A stretch of 64,000 bases of DNA, from contig BBYL01000022.1 of NCBI GenBank assembly GCA_001570385.1, forward strand, positions 124,001-188,000. Reading direction: 5' to 3'. Positions 43,052 through 51,560 of this stretch are shown in pieces. A program made the position numbers and the translations under genes. Numbering within the stretch: position 1 is the first letter of the stretch; every line of letters starts with the position of its first letter. The stretch is from Microtetraspora glauca (GTDB taxonomy: Bacteria; Actinomycetota; Actinomycetes; Streptosporangiales; Streptosporangiaceae). The notes beneath the pieces are model-generated. The model searched no databases and was not told where the DNA came from. It saw only the letters and a list, made by a program, of their open reading frames with translations.

Positions 43052-44296
43052 TCAGGTCCTGCTGATCGGCTCTCCCAGCGGCGCCGGGACGTCCACCAGA
43101 CGCGCGAGGGCGTTCCGGTGCTCTCCGGGAGTGCCGAAGGCGATCTGATCGGCCTTGGCCCGCTTGAGATAGAGATGCGCGGGATGCTCCCATGTCATCC
43201 CGATCCCGCCGTGCAGCTGGACGCACTCCTCGGCGGCGTGCACGGCCACGTCCCCGCAGTGGGCCTGCGCCACCGCGACCGCCACGGACGCCCCGGAATC
43301 CCCGGACGCCCCGCCCGGCAGGTCGCCGGCCGCGAGGGCACCCGCCGCGTTGCGAGCGGCTGCGCGGGCGCCGCCGATCTCCAGCCACAGATCCGCCAGC
43401 CGGTGCTTGAGCGCCTGGAACGAGCCGACCGGGCGGGCGAACTGCTTGCGCTCCTTGACGTACTCCACCGTGGTGGTCAGGCACCACTCGGCCAGCCCGA
43501 GCTGCTCGGACGCGAGCAGTCCCGCCCCGAACGCGAGGGCGTCACGCATGATGGACGCGACCAGGTCGGCGCCGTCCGGCCCCTCTCCCCGGGCGACGAC
43601 CCGGCCCCGGGCCGAGCCGAGGGACACCATGGCCACCGGCCGGGTCAGGTCAAGCGACGTCACCGGGGTGATCTGGACGCCCTGCTCCCGCGTCCCGACG
43701 GCGATCAGCGCGCTCGCGTCCATGCCCGGCACGCGGGCGTGGACCAGCAGTACGTCGGCGACGTCGGCCCCGGCGACGCCCGTCACCCGCCCGCTCACCA
43801 CGACCTCGCCGCCGCCGTCGGAGCCGTCGGAGCCGTCACCCGGCTCAAACGTCACCTCGCCTCCCGCCGGCCGATACGGCGACGCCGCGAAGGACACGGC
43901 AAGCGCCGCCGTGATCTCCCCCGAGGCGAGCCGTTCCAGCAGGTCGTCGGCCATCTCGCCGCCTCCCGCCGTACGGGCGGCGAGCAGGGCGTGGGTCGCG
44001 AGCACGGCGCTGGTGAGGAACGGGACGGGCGCGACGGCCCGGCCCAGCTCCTCCAGCACGACCGCGGCCTCGCGGGCCGACGCGCCCGCTCCGCCCAGCT
44101 CCTCGGGGACGAGCAGCCCCGCCGCGCCGATGTCCCGCGCGAGCGCCTTCCACACGTCCCCGTCGTACGGCGTGGCCGACTCGATCCGCGCCAGGACCGC
44201 GGAGTGCGGGCACGCGTCCGCGAGCAGGGACCGGACCGCCGCCCGGAGCTCCTCCTCGACCTCCGTGTAGAGCAGTGAGACCGGTGGCGTCGTCAT
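43052..44296 (-). CDS. Acyl-CoA dehydrogenase-like subunit without catalytic Glu
   Basis: A 414-aa protein from ATG 44296, overlapping the upstream gene by ATGA. It has the acyl-CoA dehydrogenase fold: VPEELGGAGASAREAAVVLE, TTVEYVKERKQFARPVGSFQ, LHGGIGMTWEHPAHLYLKRA. At the place of the usual (Y)EGT catalytic base it reads IAFGTPGEHR, with no Glu-Gly-Thr. Actinobacteria make heteromeric acyl-CoA dehydrogenases in which only one of two adjacent gene products carries the base; this gene and the next fit that pattern. Confidence 0.9.
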   Translation of the reverse strand: MTTPPVSLLYTEVEEELRAAVRSLLADACPHSAVLARIESATPYDGDVWKALARDIGAAGLLVPEELGGAGASAREAAVVLEELGRAVAPVPFLTSAVLATHALLAARTAGGGEMADDLLERLASGEITAALAVSFAASPYRPAGGEVTFEPGDGSDGSDGGGEVVVSGRVTGVAGADVADVLLVHARVPGMDASALIAVGTREQGVQITPVTSLDLTRPVAMVSLGSARGRVVARGEGPDGADLVASIMRDALAFGAGLLASEQLGLAEWCLTTTVEYVKERKQFARPVGSFQALKHRLADLWLEIGGARAAARNAAGALAAGDLPGGASGDSGASVAVAVAQAHCGDVAVHAAEECVQLHGGIGMTWEHPAHLYLKRAKADQIAFGTPGEHRNALARLVDVPAPLGEPISRT

Positions 44297-45465
44297 CGGG
44301 GCAGGTCCTTCCAGGGGATGTCCTTGTCGGCTCGCGGCTCGGCGGGAAGGCCGAGCACCCGCTCGGCGATGATGGTGCGGAGGATCTCGGAGGTGCCACC
44401 TTCGATGGAGTTTCCCTTGGCCCGCAGGTAGCGGTAGCCCGCCTCGCGTCCGACGAAGTCGACCGTCTCCGGGCGGCGGAAGGCCCAGTCGTCGTAGGCC
44501 AGGCCGTCCTCGCCCAGCAACTCGACCTCCAGGCCGGACAGCTCCTGGTGCAGCCGCGCGAACGACAACTTCATGCCCGACCCCTCGGGCCCCGGGCGGC
44601 CCACGGCGAGCTGCTCGCGGAGCCGCGCGCCGGTGAGGCGCAGGACCTCGGCGTCCACCCACAGCCGGAGCAGGCGCTGGTGCAGGTCGTGGGTGCGCAG
44701 CTCGGGCCGGGCCCGCCAGGTCTCGCAGACCGTGCCGATCATCGTGTGGCGGCCGGGCGTACCGCCGATGGCGACCCGCTCGTTCATCAGCGTGGTCTGC
44801 GCGACCCGCCATCCGTCGCCGACCGCGCCGAGCCGGAGCGAGTCCGGGAGCCGGACCCCGGTGAGGAACACCTCGTTGAACTCGGCCTCACCGGTGATCT
44901 GCCGGAGCGGCCGCACCTCGACGCCGGGCGCCTCCATGTCGCAGACGAAGTAGGTGAGCCCGCGGTGCTTGGGCACGTCCGGGTCGGTGCGGGCGACGAG
45001 GATCGCCCACCGGGCGGTGTGGGCGCTGGACGTCCACACCTTCTGCCCGTCGACCACCCATTCGTCGCCGTCCCTGACCGCGCGGGTGGCGAGCGTGGCG
45101 AGGTCGGATCCGGCGCCGGGCTCGCTGAAGAGCTGACACCAGACCTCCTCCCCCGTCCAGAGCGGACGCAGGAAGCGGCGTTTCTGCTCCTCGGTGCCGA
45201 AGCCGAGGATCGTCGGAGCCGCCATGCCGAGTCCGATGCCGATCCGGCTCGGCCGGTTGTCCGGCGTCCCACGCAGCTCGCCCTCGACGACGGACTGGAG
45301 GTCGCGCGGGGCGCCGAGGCCGCCGAGCCCCTCGGGGAAGTGCACCCAGGCGAGTCCGGCGTCGAACCTGGCCCGCAGGAAGTCCAGCCGGTCCATGGCC
45401 GAGGGGTCGTGGGCGGCGAGGAACGCGCGGACGCGCTCCTTCACCGTCGTTTCACTCCATGTCAT
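44293..45465 (-). CDS. Acyl-CoA dehydrogenase, catalytic subunit
   Basis: A 390-aa protein from ATG 45465. FAD/acyl-CoA motifs: WCQLFSEPGAGSDLATLATR, DGQKVWTSSAHTARWAILVA, and near the end GNSIEGGTSEILRTIIAERV, where the Glu of EGGT is the expected proton-abstracting base. It is probably the active half of a two-gene alpha-beta enzyme with the product of 43052-44296 (inference from mycobacterial FadE pairs). It oxidises an acyl-CoA to the 2-enoyl-CoA; substrate unknown. Confidence 0.92.
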   Translation of the reverse strand: MTWSETTVKERVRAFLAAHDPSAMDRLDFLRARFDAGLAWVHFPEGLGGLGAPRDLQSVVEGELRGTPDNRPSRIGIGLGMAAPTILGFGTEEQKRRFLRPLWTGEEVWCQLFSEPGAGSDLATLATRAVRDGDEWVVDGQKVWTSSAHTARWAILVARTDPDVPKHRGLTYFVCDMEAPGVEVRPLRQITGEAEFNEVFLTGVRLPDSLRLGAVGDGWRVAQTTLMNERVAIGGTPGRHTMIGTVCETWRARPELRTHDLHQRLLRLWVDAEVLRLTGARLREQLAVGRPGPEGSGMKLSFARLHQELSGLEVELLGEDGLAYDDWAFRRPETVDFVGREAGYRYLRAKGNSIEGGTSEILRTIIAERVLGLPAEPRADKDIPWKDLPR

Positions 45466-45476
45466 GAGATATCCCT

Positions 45477-46691
45477 CTACTCAGCGGGGCTCATGTGCTT
45501 CTTGAGCTCCCGGTACGCCAGGGAACGCTTGTGCACCTCGTCCGGTCCGTCGGCGAACCGCAGGGTCCTGGCTCCCGCCCACAGGGCCGCGAGCGGGAAG
45601 TCCTGGCTGACGCCGCCTCCGCCGTGCGCCTGGATGGCCTTGTCGAGGATCCACTCGACCGTGACCGGCGTCGCGATCTTGATGGCCTGGATCTCGGTGT
45701 GGGCTCCGCGGTTGCCCACGGTGTCCATCAGCCAGGCCGTTTTCAGCACGAGCAGCCGGAGCTGCTCGATCTTCACCCGGGACTCCGCGATCCAGTCCTG
45801 GACCACCCCCTGCTGGGCGATCGGCTTGCCGAACGCCGTACGTGCCAGCGTGCGGCGGCACATCATCTCGACCGCGCGCTCGGCCATGCCGATCAGGCGC
45901 ATGCAGTGGTGGATCCGGCCGGGCCCGAGGCGGGCCTGGGCGATCGCGAACCCGCCGCCCTCCTCGCCGATCAGGTGGTCGGCGGGCACCCGTACGTCCT
46001 CGAAGAGGATCTCGGCGTGGCCGCCGTGGTCGGCGTCGTCGTAACCGAAGACCGTCATCCCCCGCCGGACCGTCAGCCCGGGAGTGTCGCGCGGGACCAG
46101 GACCATGCTCTGCCTGCGGTGCGACGGCGCTTCCGGGTCGGTCTGCCCCATCACGATGAAGACGGCGCAGTTCGGGTTCATCGCGCCGGTGATGAACCAC
46201 TTGCGGCCGTTGACGACGTACTCGGCGCCGTCCCGGGTGATCAACGTGGAGATGTTGGTCGCGTCGGAGGAGGCGACGTCGGGCTCCGTCATCGCGAAGG
46301 CGGACCGGATACGGCCGTCGAGCAGCGGCTCCAGGTACCGCTCGCGCTGCCAGTCGCTGCCGAACTGCGCGAGCAACTCGATGTTGCCGGTGTCCGGCGC
46401 GGCGCAGTTGGTGGCCGCGGGGGCGATGGCCGGGGACCTCCCCATCACCTCGGCGAGCGGGGCGTACTGGAGGTTCGTGAGGCCCGCGCCCTCCTCGCCG
46501 GGCAGGAAGAGGTTCCACAGGCCGCGGCGGCGCGCCTCGGCCTTCAGGCCCTCCAGCACCGGCGGCGGGGACCAGCCTCCGGCGGCCGCCTGCTCGGCGA
46601 AGACGGGCTCGGCGGGATAGACGCACTCGTCCATGAACGCGGTCAGCCGCTCGCGCAGCTCCAGCGTGACGTCGTCGAACCCGAAATCCAT
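45477..46691 (-). CDS. Acyl-CoA dehydrogenase, ACAD10/11-like
   Basis: A 404-aa protein from ATG 46691, 3 nt after the stop of the kinase gene whose end supplies its GGAGG site. Motifs: FAMTEPDVASSDATNISTLI, NGRKWFITGAMNPNCAVFIV, and a C-terminus RFADGPDEVHKRSLAYREL typical of the branch that in animals is fused to a kinase domain (ACAD10/ACAD11). The kinase gene directly upstream is the unfused equivalent. In that branch the pair removes a 4-hydroxyl group from acyl-CoA via phosphorylation (known for ACAD10/11 and the bacterial Lva levulinate system). Confidence 0.92.
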   Translation of the reverse strand: MDFGFDDVTLELRERLTAFMDECVYPAEPVFAEQAAAGGWSPPPVLEGLKAEARRRGLWNLFLPGEEGAGLTNLQYAPLAEVMGRSPAIAPAATNCAAPDTGNIELLAQFGSDWQRERYLEPLLDGRIRSAFAMTEPDVASSDATNISTLITRDGAEYVVNGRKWFITGAMNPNCAVFIVMGQTDPEAPSHRRQSMVLVPRDTPGLTVRRGMTVFGYDDADHGGHAEILFEDVRVPADHLIGEEGGGFAIAQARLGPGRIHHCMRLIGMAERAVEMMCRRTLARTAFGKPIAQQGVVQDWIAESRVKIEQLRLLVLKTAWLMDTVGNRGAHTEIQAIKIATPVTVEWILDKAIQAHGGGGVSQDFPLAALWAGARTLRFADGPDEVHKRSLAYRELKKHMSPAE

Positions 46692-46694
46692 CGG

Positions 46695-47645
46695 TCAGAC
46701 CTCCATGAGTCCACGGGCGACCAGCGGGGCCACCTGGTCTCCGATCTCGGCGAAGCCGTCGCCGACCGTGAGCCCCTTGGTGTACCGGAAATGGATGCCC
46801 TCGGCGATCACCGCGAGCTTGAAGCAGGCGAGCCCCACGTACCAGCCGAGCCGGGACAGGTCACGGCCGGACACGGCCGCGTAGTGGCCGGCCAGCTCCC
46901 GCGAGTCGGCCACGCCGGAGTTGCGGCCGCTGTCGAGCGTGGCGAACTCGCCGTACAGCAGGAACAGCGCGAGGTCGGTGAGCGGGTCGCCGAGCGTCGA
47001 CATCTCCCAGTCGAGGACCGCCCTGACCCGGCCGCCCGCGATGAGGGTGTTCCCGAGCTTGAAGTCGCCGTGGACGATCGCCGGCGAGCCGGACTCTGGC
47101 ACGGCGCGCGCGAGCCGGGCGTACAGGTCGTCGATGCCCGGCACCTCGCGGCTGCGCGATGCGTCGAGCTGGCGCTTCCACCGGCCGACCTGGCGTTCGA
47201 GGAAGCCGTCCGGCCTGCCGAAGTCGCCGAGGCCGACGCTGTCCGGGGCGATCGAGTGCAGCGTGGCCAGCACCGCGATCAGGTCACGCGCGATCTCCGG
47301 GGTTACCGGCGGCTGGCCGCCCTCGACGTACTCCATGACGTAGAAGGGCGCGCCGACGACGTCGGGGTCCTGGCAGAGGTGGTAGGTCACGGGCACCGGG
47401 ACGCCGGTGTCCCGGAGCGCGGTCATGACGCGGTACTCCCTGCCCATGTCGTGCGCCGTGGCGAGGACGTGGCCCAGCGGCGGGCGGCGCACCACGTACG
47501 TCCGCGCCTGGTCGCGCACGACGTAGGTCAGGTTGGACTTGCCTCCGTGGATCACCTCGGCGCGCAGCGGTCCGCGGGTCAGGCCCTCACCTTCCAGGTG
47601 GCGGGAGAGGCGGGCGAGGTCCAGGCCGGGCGGGTCTGCGTTCAC
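46695..47645 (-). CDS. APH-family acyl-CoA kinase-like protein
   Basis: A 316-aa protein from GTG 47645; the promoter predicts a transcript starting at or next to this codon. Aminoglycoside-phosphotransferase fold: GKSNLTYVV, YVVRRPP with the ATP-binding Lys/Arg region, VMEYVEGG hinge, catalytic IVHGDFKLGNTL and AVLDWEMSTLGDP with the metal-binding Asp. Such genes beside acyl-CoA dehydrogenases phosphorylate hydroxyacyl-CoA rather than drugs, by analogy with LvaA and the N-domain of ACAD10/11. First gene of the TetR-controlled operon. Confidence 0.9.
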   Translation of the reverse strand: MNADPPGLDLARLSRHLEGEGLTRGPLRAEVIHGGKSNLTYVVRDQARTYVVRRPPLGHVLATAHDMGREYRVMTALRDTGVPVPVTYHLCQDPDVVGAPFYVMEYVEGGQPPVTPEIARDLIAVLATLHSIAPDSVGLGDFGRPDGFLERQVGRWKRQLDASRSREVPGIDDLYARLARAVPESGSPAIVHGDFKLGNTLIAGGRVRAVLDWEMSTLGDPLTDLALFLLYGEFATLDSGRNSGVADSRELAGHYAAVSGRDLSRLGWYVGLACFKLAVIAEGIHFRYTKGLTVGDGFAEIGDQVAPLVARGLMEV

Positions 47646-47652
47646 GCCTGGA

Positions 47653-47682
47653 AGCGTACCGACCAGACGGTATGTGTGTCGA
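47653..47682 (-). promoter_or_regulatory. Promoter of kinase/acyl-CoA dehydrogenase operon with TetR operator
   Basis: On the minus strand: TCGACA (47677-47682), an 18-nt spacer and TACGCT (47653-47658), 7 nt before the GTG at 47645, so the mRNA should be leaderless. The spacer contains ACCGTCTGGTCGGT (47658-47671), the same palindrome type as at 42312-42325. Repressor bound there would block polymerase. Confidence 0.7.
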
Positions 47683-47738
47683 CACCGCGTGCCCGACCTT
47701 CCCGCGGCGGCGCAGCCCGAGGTCGCTAACCTGCACGC

Positions 47739-48320
47739 ATGACAGCGAAGATGCCCCAACCCATCGTGCTCGATGGCGATGTCGTCCGGCTTGAGCCGAT
47801 CACCCTCGACCACGCGCCCGACCTGCTCGCGGCGCTGGGCGGCGACGAGGAGGTCTGGCAGTGGCGGCCGGGCGCCATGCCCCGGTCGGAGGCCGACATG
47901 CGGCACATGATCCTCCGGTTGCGCGACGATCCGGAGACCACCCAGTTCGCCGTGATCCTCAAGGAGACCGGGCGGGCGGTCGGCTCCACCGGTTTCTGGA
48001 ACGTGAGCGGCTTCGACGGCAGCGTGGAGATCGGCTCGACGTGGTACGGCCGGGCGTACTGGCGCACCGGGGTGAACACCGAGTGCAAGATCCTCCTGCT
48101 GGACCACGCCTTCGGCTCGCTGGGCCTCAACCGGGTCGTGCTCAAGACCGACATCCTCAACCTGCGGTCCCGCGCGGCGATCGAGCGGATCGGCGGCGTG
48201 CTGGAGGGCATCCTTCGGCGGCAGTACCGCCGGGCCGACGGCACCTGGCGGGACAGCCCCTACTATTCGATCCTCGACGACGAGTGGCCCGCCAACCGGG
48301 CCTGCCTCATCTCGCGCTGA
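47739..48320 (+). CDS. GNAT acetyltransferase, RimJ/RimL type
   Basis: A 193-aa protein from ATG 47739, with a -10-like TAACCT 8 nt upstream and no ribosome-binding site, so probably leaderless. Sequence features are those of the RimL-like branch: VVRLEPITLDHAPDLLAALG, VGSTGFWNVSG, VEIGSTWYGRAYWRTGVNTE, VVLKTDILNLRSRAAIERIG and the C-terminal DGTWRDSPYYSILDDEW. The family acetylates protein N-termini or small amines. Divergent from the operon above. Confidence 0.92.
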   Translation: MTAKMPQPIVLDGDVVRLEPITLDHAPDLLAALGGDEEVWQWRPGAMPRSEADMRHMILRLRDDPETTQFAVILKETGRAVGSTGFWNVSGFDGSVEIGSTWYGRAYWRTGVNTECKILLLDHAFGSLGLNRVVLKTDILNLRSRAAIERIGGVLEGILRRQYRRADGTWRDSPYYSILDDEWPANRACLISR

Positions 48321-48325
48321 CGGCC

Positions 48326-48889
48326 CTACGGAGCGTTTCCCGAGAGGACGCCCCGGAGGAACTCGGTGAAGGCCGCGCGTAGATCGTCGAGACTGGGGGT
48401 GGATCCCGCCCCCACCACCGCGTCGAACTGGATGCCCTCGGCGTACGCCACCGCCTGGCGGCCGTGCCGTACGGGGTCGGAGGACCCGGCGGCGGCGAAC
48501 AGCGCGACGGCGGGCTCGCGGAATCCGCGCCCGGCCTGGTCGTAGATCTCGCGCAGTTCGGGCCTGCGGGTCGCCTCCAGGGCCAGCTCATAGCGCGCGA
48601 TCGTGACGTGCCGGTCGCGGTGCAGAGCGCGATGCATCATCTGCGCCAGCGTCTCCACCAAACCGCCCGGCTCCGGCGACAGGTCGGAGAAGATCGCCCG
48701 CTCGAGCTCGGTGAGCCGGGCCAGGGTGAGCGCGAGGAGCGCGGCCCGGGTGCGGGCATGGTTGGACGTCGATCCCGCGGGCAGCCCGGCCGCCTCGTCG
48801 ACCGCCCGATGGGTGAGCCCGCGCATTCCCCGCTCGGCCAGGATCTCGATGGCCGCGTCCGCGATGCGCGTCACCCGCTGGTTCGACAT
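48326..48889 (-). CDS. TetR-family regulator
   Basis: A 187-aa protein from ATG 48889. Helix-turn-helix: IADAAIEILAERGMRGLTHR followed by AVDEAAGLPAGSTSNHARTR. The C-terminal part is helical with a likely ligand pocket. It is divergent from a FAD monooxygenase gene, and the 82 bp between hold three copies of one palindrome, the first 9 bp from its own start. It very likely represses both genes. Confidence 0.93.
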   Translation of the reverse strand: MSNQRVTRIADAAIEILAERGMRGLTHRAVDEAAGLPAGSTSNHARTRAALLALTLARLTELERAIFSDLSPEPGGLVETLAQMMHRALHRDRHVTIARYELALEATRRPELREIYDQAGRGFREPAVALFAAAGSSDPVRHGRQAVAYAEGIQFDAVVGAGSTPSLDDLRAAFTEFLRGVLSGNAP

Positions 48890-48897
48890 GCCTGGAT

Positions 48898-48954
48898 ACT
48901 ACAGCCGTAGTCGCCCTCACTACAGCCGTAGTATGCTCGGACTACAGATGTAGT
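48898..48954. promoter_or_regulatory. Three evenly spaced TetR operator palindromes
   Basis: ACTACAGCCGTAGT occurs at 48898-48911 and 48919-48932, and ACTACAGATGTAGT at 48941-48954. The starts are 21 and 22 bp apart, two helical turns, so bound dimers would lie on the same face of the DNA. They fill the divergent region between the TetR gene and the FAD monooxygenase gene. Confidence 0.85.
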
Positions 48955-48971
48955 GAGCGACGGAGGCTGTC

Positions 48972-50120
48972 ATGGGCGACGCGTTGGTGATCGGTGCGGG
49001 GATCGGCGGGCTGACGGCGGCGGCCGCCCTGGCCACGCGGGGCTGGACGGTGACGGTGTGCGAGCGGGCGCCCTCGGTCGAGCCCGTCGGCTCCGGTTTG
49101 GCGATCGCGCCCAACGCGCTGCGGGCGCTGGACACGATCGGCATCGGCGACCGGGTGCGCGAACTCGCGGCGCTGCAGGGCGTGGCCGGCATACGCCGCA
49201 CCTCCGGCGGCTGGCTGTCCCGCACCAGCGCCGAGGCCGCCCAGGCGCGGTACGGCGACCCGATCGTGCTCCTGCGCCGCGCGACGGTCGTGGAACTGCT
49301 CACCGGCCTGCTCCCGCCCGGCGCGCTGCGCCTGAACACCGCCGTCCACGACGTGGACGCCTCCTCGGGGCGGGTGCGCACCGACGCGGGTGAGCTGCGA
49401 GCGGACCTCGTCGTCGCCGCCGACGGCATCCGCTCGGCGGTACGCCGTGCCCTCTTCCCCGGTCACCCGGAGCCGGTCTATTCGGGCGTGACGGCCTGGC
49501 GGTTCATCGTTCCCGGCAGCGGGGCCACCGCAGCCGAGACATGGGGCCGCGGGCTGGTCTTCGGCGTCATGCCGCTGGCCGGTGACGAGGTGTACTGCTA
49601 CGCCACCGCGGCCGTCCCGTCGGGGTGGGGCCACGCGGACCCGGCGGAGGAGAAGGCCGAGCTGCTGCGACGGTTCCGGACCTGGCACGCCCCGATCCCC
49701 GCGCTGGTGGAGCGCGCCGACCCGGCGCGGGTGATACGCAGCGACGTCTTCTCCATGGAAACGCCGCTCCCCGCGTTCCATCGGGGTCGGGTCGCGCTGC
49801 TCGGCGACGCCGCCCACCCGATGACGCCGAACCTGGGCCAGGGGGCCTGCCAGGCGATCGAGGACGCGATCGTCCTGGCGCACCATGCGAGCGACTGCGC
49901 GTCCGTCGAGGACGGCCTCGCCGCCTACACCCGCGACCGGCTGCCCAGGACCACGGCGATCGTCCGGCGCTCCGCCTCGATCACCCGGCTGACCCGGCTG
50001 ACGGGCCCGGCCACCGTCTTCGCGCGCGACACGGTGCTCTCCCTCGCGGGACTGACCGGGCCGACCGCCGCCCTGCGGCAGGCGGACGCGGTGTTCAACT
50101 GGCGGCCGCCGACGAGCTGA
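48972..50120 (+). CDS. FAD-dependent aromatic monooxygenase
   Basis: A 382-aa protein from ATG 48972. Flavoprotein hydroxylase motifs in order: VIGAGIGGLTAAAALATRGW (FAD/ADP), VVAADGIRSAVRR (DG motif) and LLGDAAHPMTPNLGQGACQA (FAD ribityl). Family enzymes hydroxylate aromatic or polyketide substrates with NAD(P)H, or inactivate antibiotics. The dedicated TetR and the exporter downstream (tail to tail) suggest a response to a small toxic aromatic molecule; this is inference. Confidence 0.93.
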   Translation: MGDALVIGAGIGGLTAAAALATRGWTVTVCERAPSVEPVGSGLAIAPNALRALDTIGIGDRVRELAALQGVAGIRRTSGGWLSRTSAEAAQARYGDPIVLLRRATVVELLTGLLPPGALRLNTAVHDVDASSGRVRTDAGELRADLVVAADGIRSAVRRALFPGHPEPVYSGVTAWRFIVPGSGATAAETWGRGLVFGVMPLAGDEVYCYATAAVPSGWGHADPAEEKAELLRRFRTWHAPIPALVERADPARVIRSDVFSMETPLPAFHRGRVALLGDAAHPMTPNLGQGACQAIEDAIVLAHHASDCASVEDGLAAYTRDRLPRTTAIVRRSASITRLTRLTGPATVFARDTVLSLAGLTGPTAALRQADAVFNWRPPTS

Positions 50121-50964
50121 CCGGGACGGCGGCGGGCGCCTTGCGGGAATGGTCCGGCGCCAGCCGCCCCAGCGTCACGGTGCCGCCGATCAGGACGGCC
50201 GCGGCCAGCAGCGCCGGGAGCACCTGCCCGGCGCCGGTCGGCAGCGACTCTCCGAGGAGGATGGCTCCCGCGAGGACCGAGGTGATGGGGTCGATCACCT
50301 GGACCCCGGCGTAGGCGATGCCGAAGTAGCCAACGGCGTACGACTTCTGCAGCAGGACCACGGCGCACACGAGCAGCACGGGGATCGCCAGCGTGAACCA
50401 GTGCAGCAGCCGGGAGAGGTCGCCGTGCAGCCCGCCGCCCACGACCCGGACGAAGGTGGACACCGTGGCGGTGACCGAGCCGGCGCCCACCGCCATCGCC
50501 AGCGCCTTGGCCGGCCCACGCAGGAACCGGGCGACGCCGAAGCTGACCGCCACGATCACGCCGACGCATCCGATCAGGCCGAGCGCGGCCCCGTCGGAGA
50601 GCGACGGCGTGACATTGTGCGCGGGCACCAGCAGCATGAGGCCGAGCAACCCGGCCGCCACCGCGACGGAGCCGATGATCTCGGCCTTGTGCGGCCGCCT
50701 GCCGTGGAGCATGGCCGCGAACGGCACCGCGAAGACCAGCGTCGCGACGCTGACCGGCTGCACCGCGACCAGCGGCGCCATGCTCAGCGCCACCGCGTGC
50801 AGGCTGGCGCCGGTGAAGCCGATGATCCCGCCGATCCACCAGCGCGGACGCCTGACCAGCTGGAGCGTGGCTCCATCGCGGACCGCCTCGAACTGCTGCA
50901 GGGCCGCGCCCAGCGCGTATCCGAGCGCGCCGACCAGGGCGATGATCACTCCCGCCCAGATCAT
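50095..50964 (-). CDS. DMT-type multidrug/metabolite transporter
   Basis: A 289-aa protein from ATG 50964 (GTG 50970 possible). About nine to ten hydrophobic helices fill the sequence (e.g. VIIALVGALGYALGAALQ, AEIIGSVAVAAGLLGLMLLV, IPVLLVCAVVLLQ, VLPALLAAAVLIGGTVTLG), matching the EamA-like drug/metabolite transporter fold. Its 3' end overlaps that of the monooxygenase by 26 bp, tail to tail. The transported compound is unknown. Confidence 0.85.
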   Translation of the reverse strand: MIWAGVIIALVGALGYALGAALQQFEAVRDGATLQLVRRPRWWIGGIIGFTGASLHAVALSMAPLVAVQPVSVATLVFAVPFAAMLHGRRPHKAEIIGSVAVAAGLLGLMLLVPAHNVTPSLSDGAALGLIGCVGVIVAVSFGVARFLRGPAKALAMAVGAGSVTATVSTFVRVVGGGLHGDLSRLLHWFTLAIPVLLVCAVVLLQKSYAVGYFGIAYAGVQVIDPITSVLAGAILLGESLPTGAGQVLPALLAAAVLIGGTVTLGRLAPDHSRKAPAAVPVSSSAAAS

Positions 50965-51066
50965 GGGCACCGGCCGGGGAGTCGTTCAACGTGCGATGTC
51001 ACCACGTCAGCTTAGGGACAAAATCAACTTCCCCCGCCACCCCCGGGAGCGCGGCCTTCCGGGAGG

Positions 51067-51426
51067 TCAGGATCTTTCCGGGCAGACGCAGAACAGGTGT
51101 CCCTCCGGATCGGCGAGGACGACCCATCCGTCGCCCGGCTGGAACTCCGGCTTGCTCGCCCCGAGATCGATGTACTCCTGGACCGCCTTGGCCACGTCGG
51201 GGACGCGGAAGTCGAGGTGGAACTGCTTGTCCGGGCCGGGCCACGAACCGGGCTTCCGGTCGGGGATCCGCTGGAAGTAGATGCTGGTGGTCCCGTCGCC
51301 GATCCCGGCGTACTCCTCCTCGGCGTACTGGACCTCGAAGCCGGTGATCTGGGAATAGAAGTCGGCGAGCCGCTTCGGCTCGGCGCAGTCGATGGTCACG
51401 GCGATCAGTTTCGCGATGGTCGTCAT
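51067..51426 (-). CDS. VOC (glyoxalase/bleomycin resistance) protein
   Basis: A 119-aa protein from ATG 51426. Vicinal-oxygen-chelate fold: LIAVTIDCAEPKRLADFYSQ, FQRIPDRKPGSWPGPDKQFH, LDFRVPDVAKAVQEYIDLG and a C-terminal VVLADPEGHLFCVCPE with the conserved Glu. It is of single-domain length and works as a dimer in the family. Members isomerise, cleave or simply bind small molecules; no substrate can be assigned. Confidence 0.9.
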   Translation of the reverse strand: MTTIAKLIAVTIDCAEPKRLADFYSQITGFEVQYAEEEYAGIGDGTTSIYFQRIPDRKPGSWPGPDKQFHLDFRVPDVAKAVQEYIDLGASKPEFQPGDGWVVLADPEGHLFCVCPERS

Positions 51427-51560
51427 GGCGTTCACTCTGCCCGCCATACCTGTCAGGTCGTGTCATGAACGTTTCGCAATGGGATGATCGTTGCGTTTGA
51501 ATGGCACCGGGAAACCGGACAGAGGGAACCCAGTCCGGCAAACAACTCGTTGGAGCAGGC

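Noticed and set aside
46695..47645. Aminoglycoside resistance phosphotransferase
   Set aside because: The fold is APH, but the gene sits first in an acyl-CoA dehydrogenase operon; this branch acts on hydroxyacyl-CoA, so antibiotic resistance is unlikely.
45495..47729. 744-codon plus-strand open frame
   Set aside because: Antisense of the kinase and acyl-CoA dehydrogenase genes; no recognisable motif and shadow-type composition.
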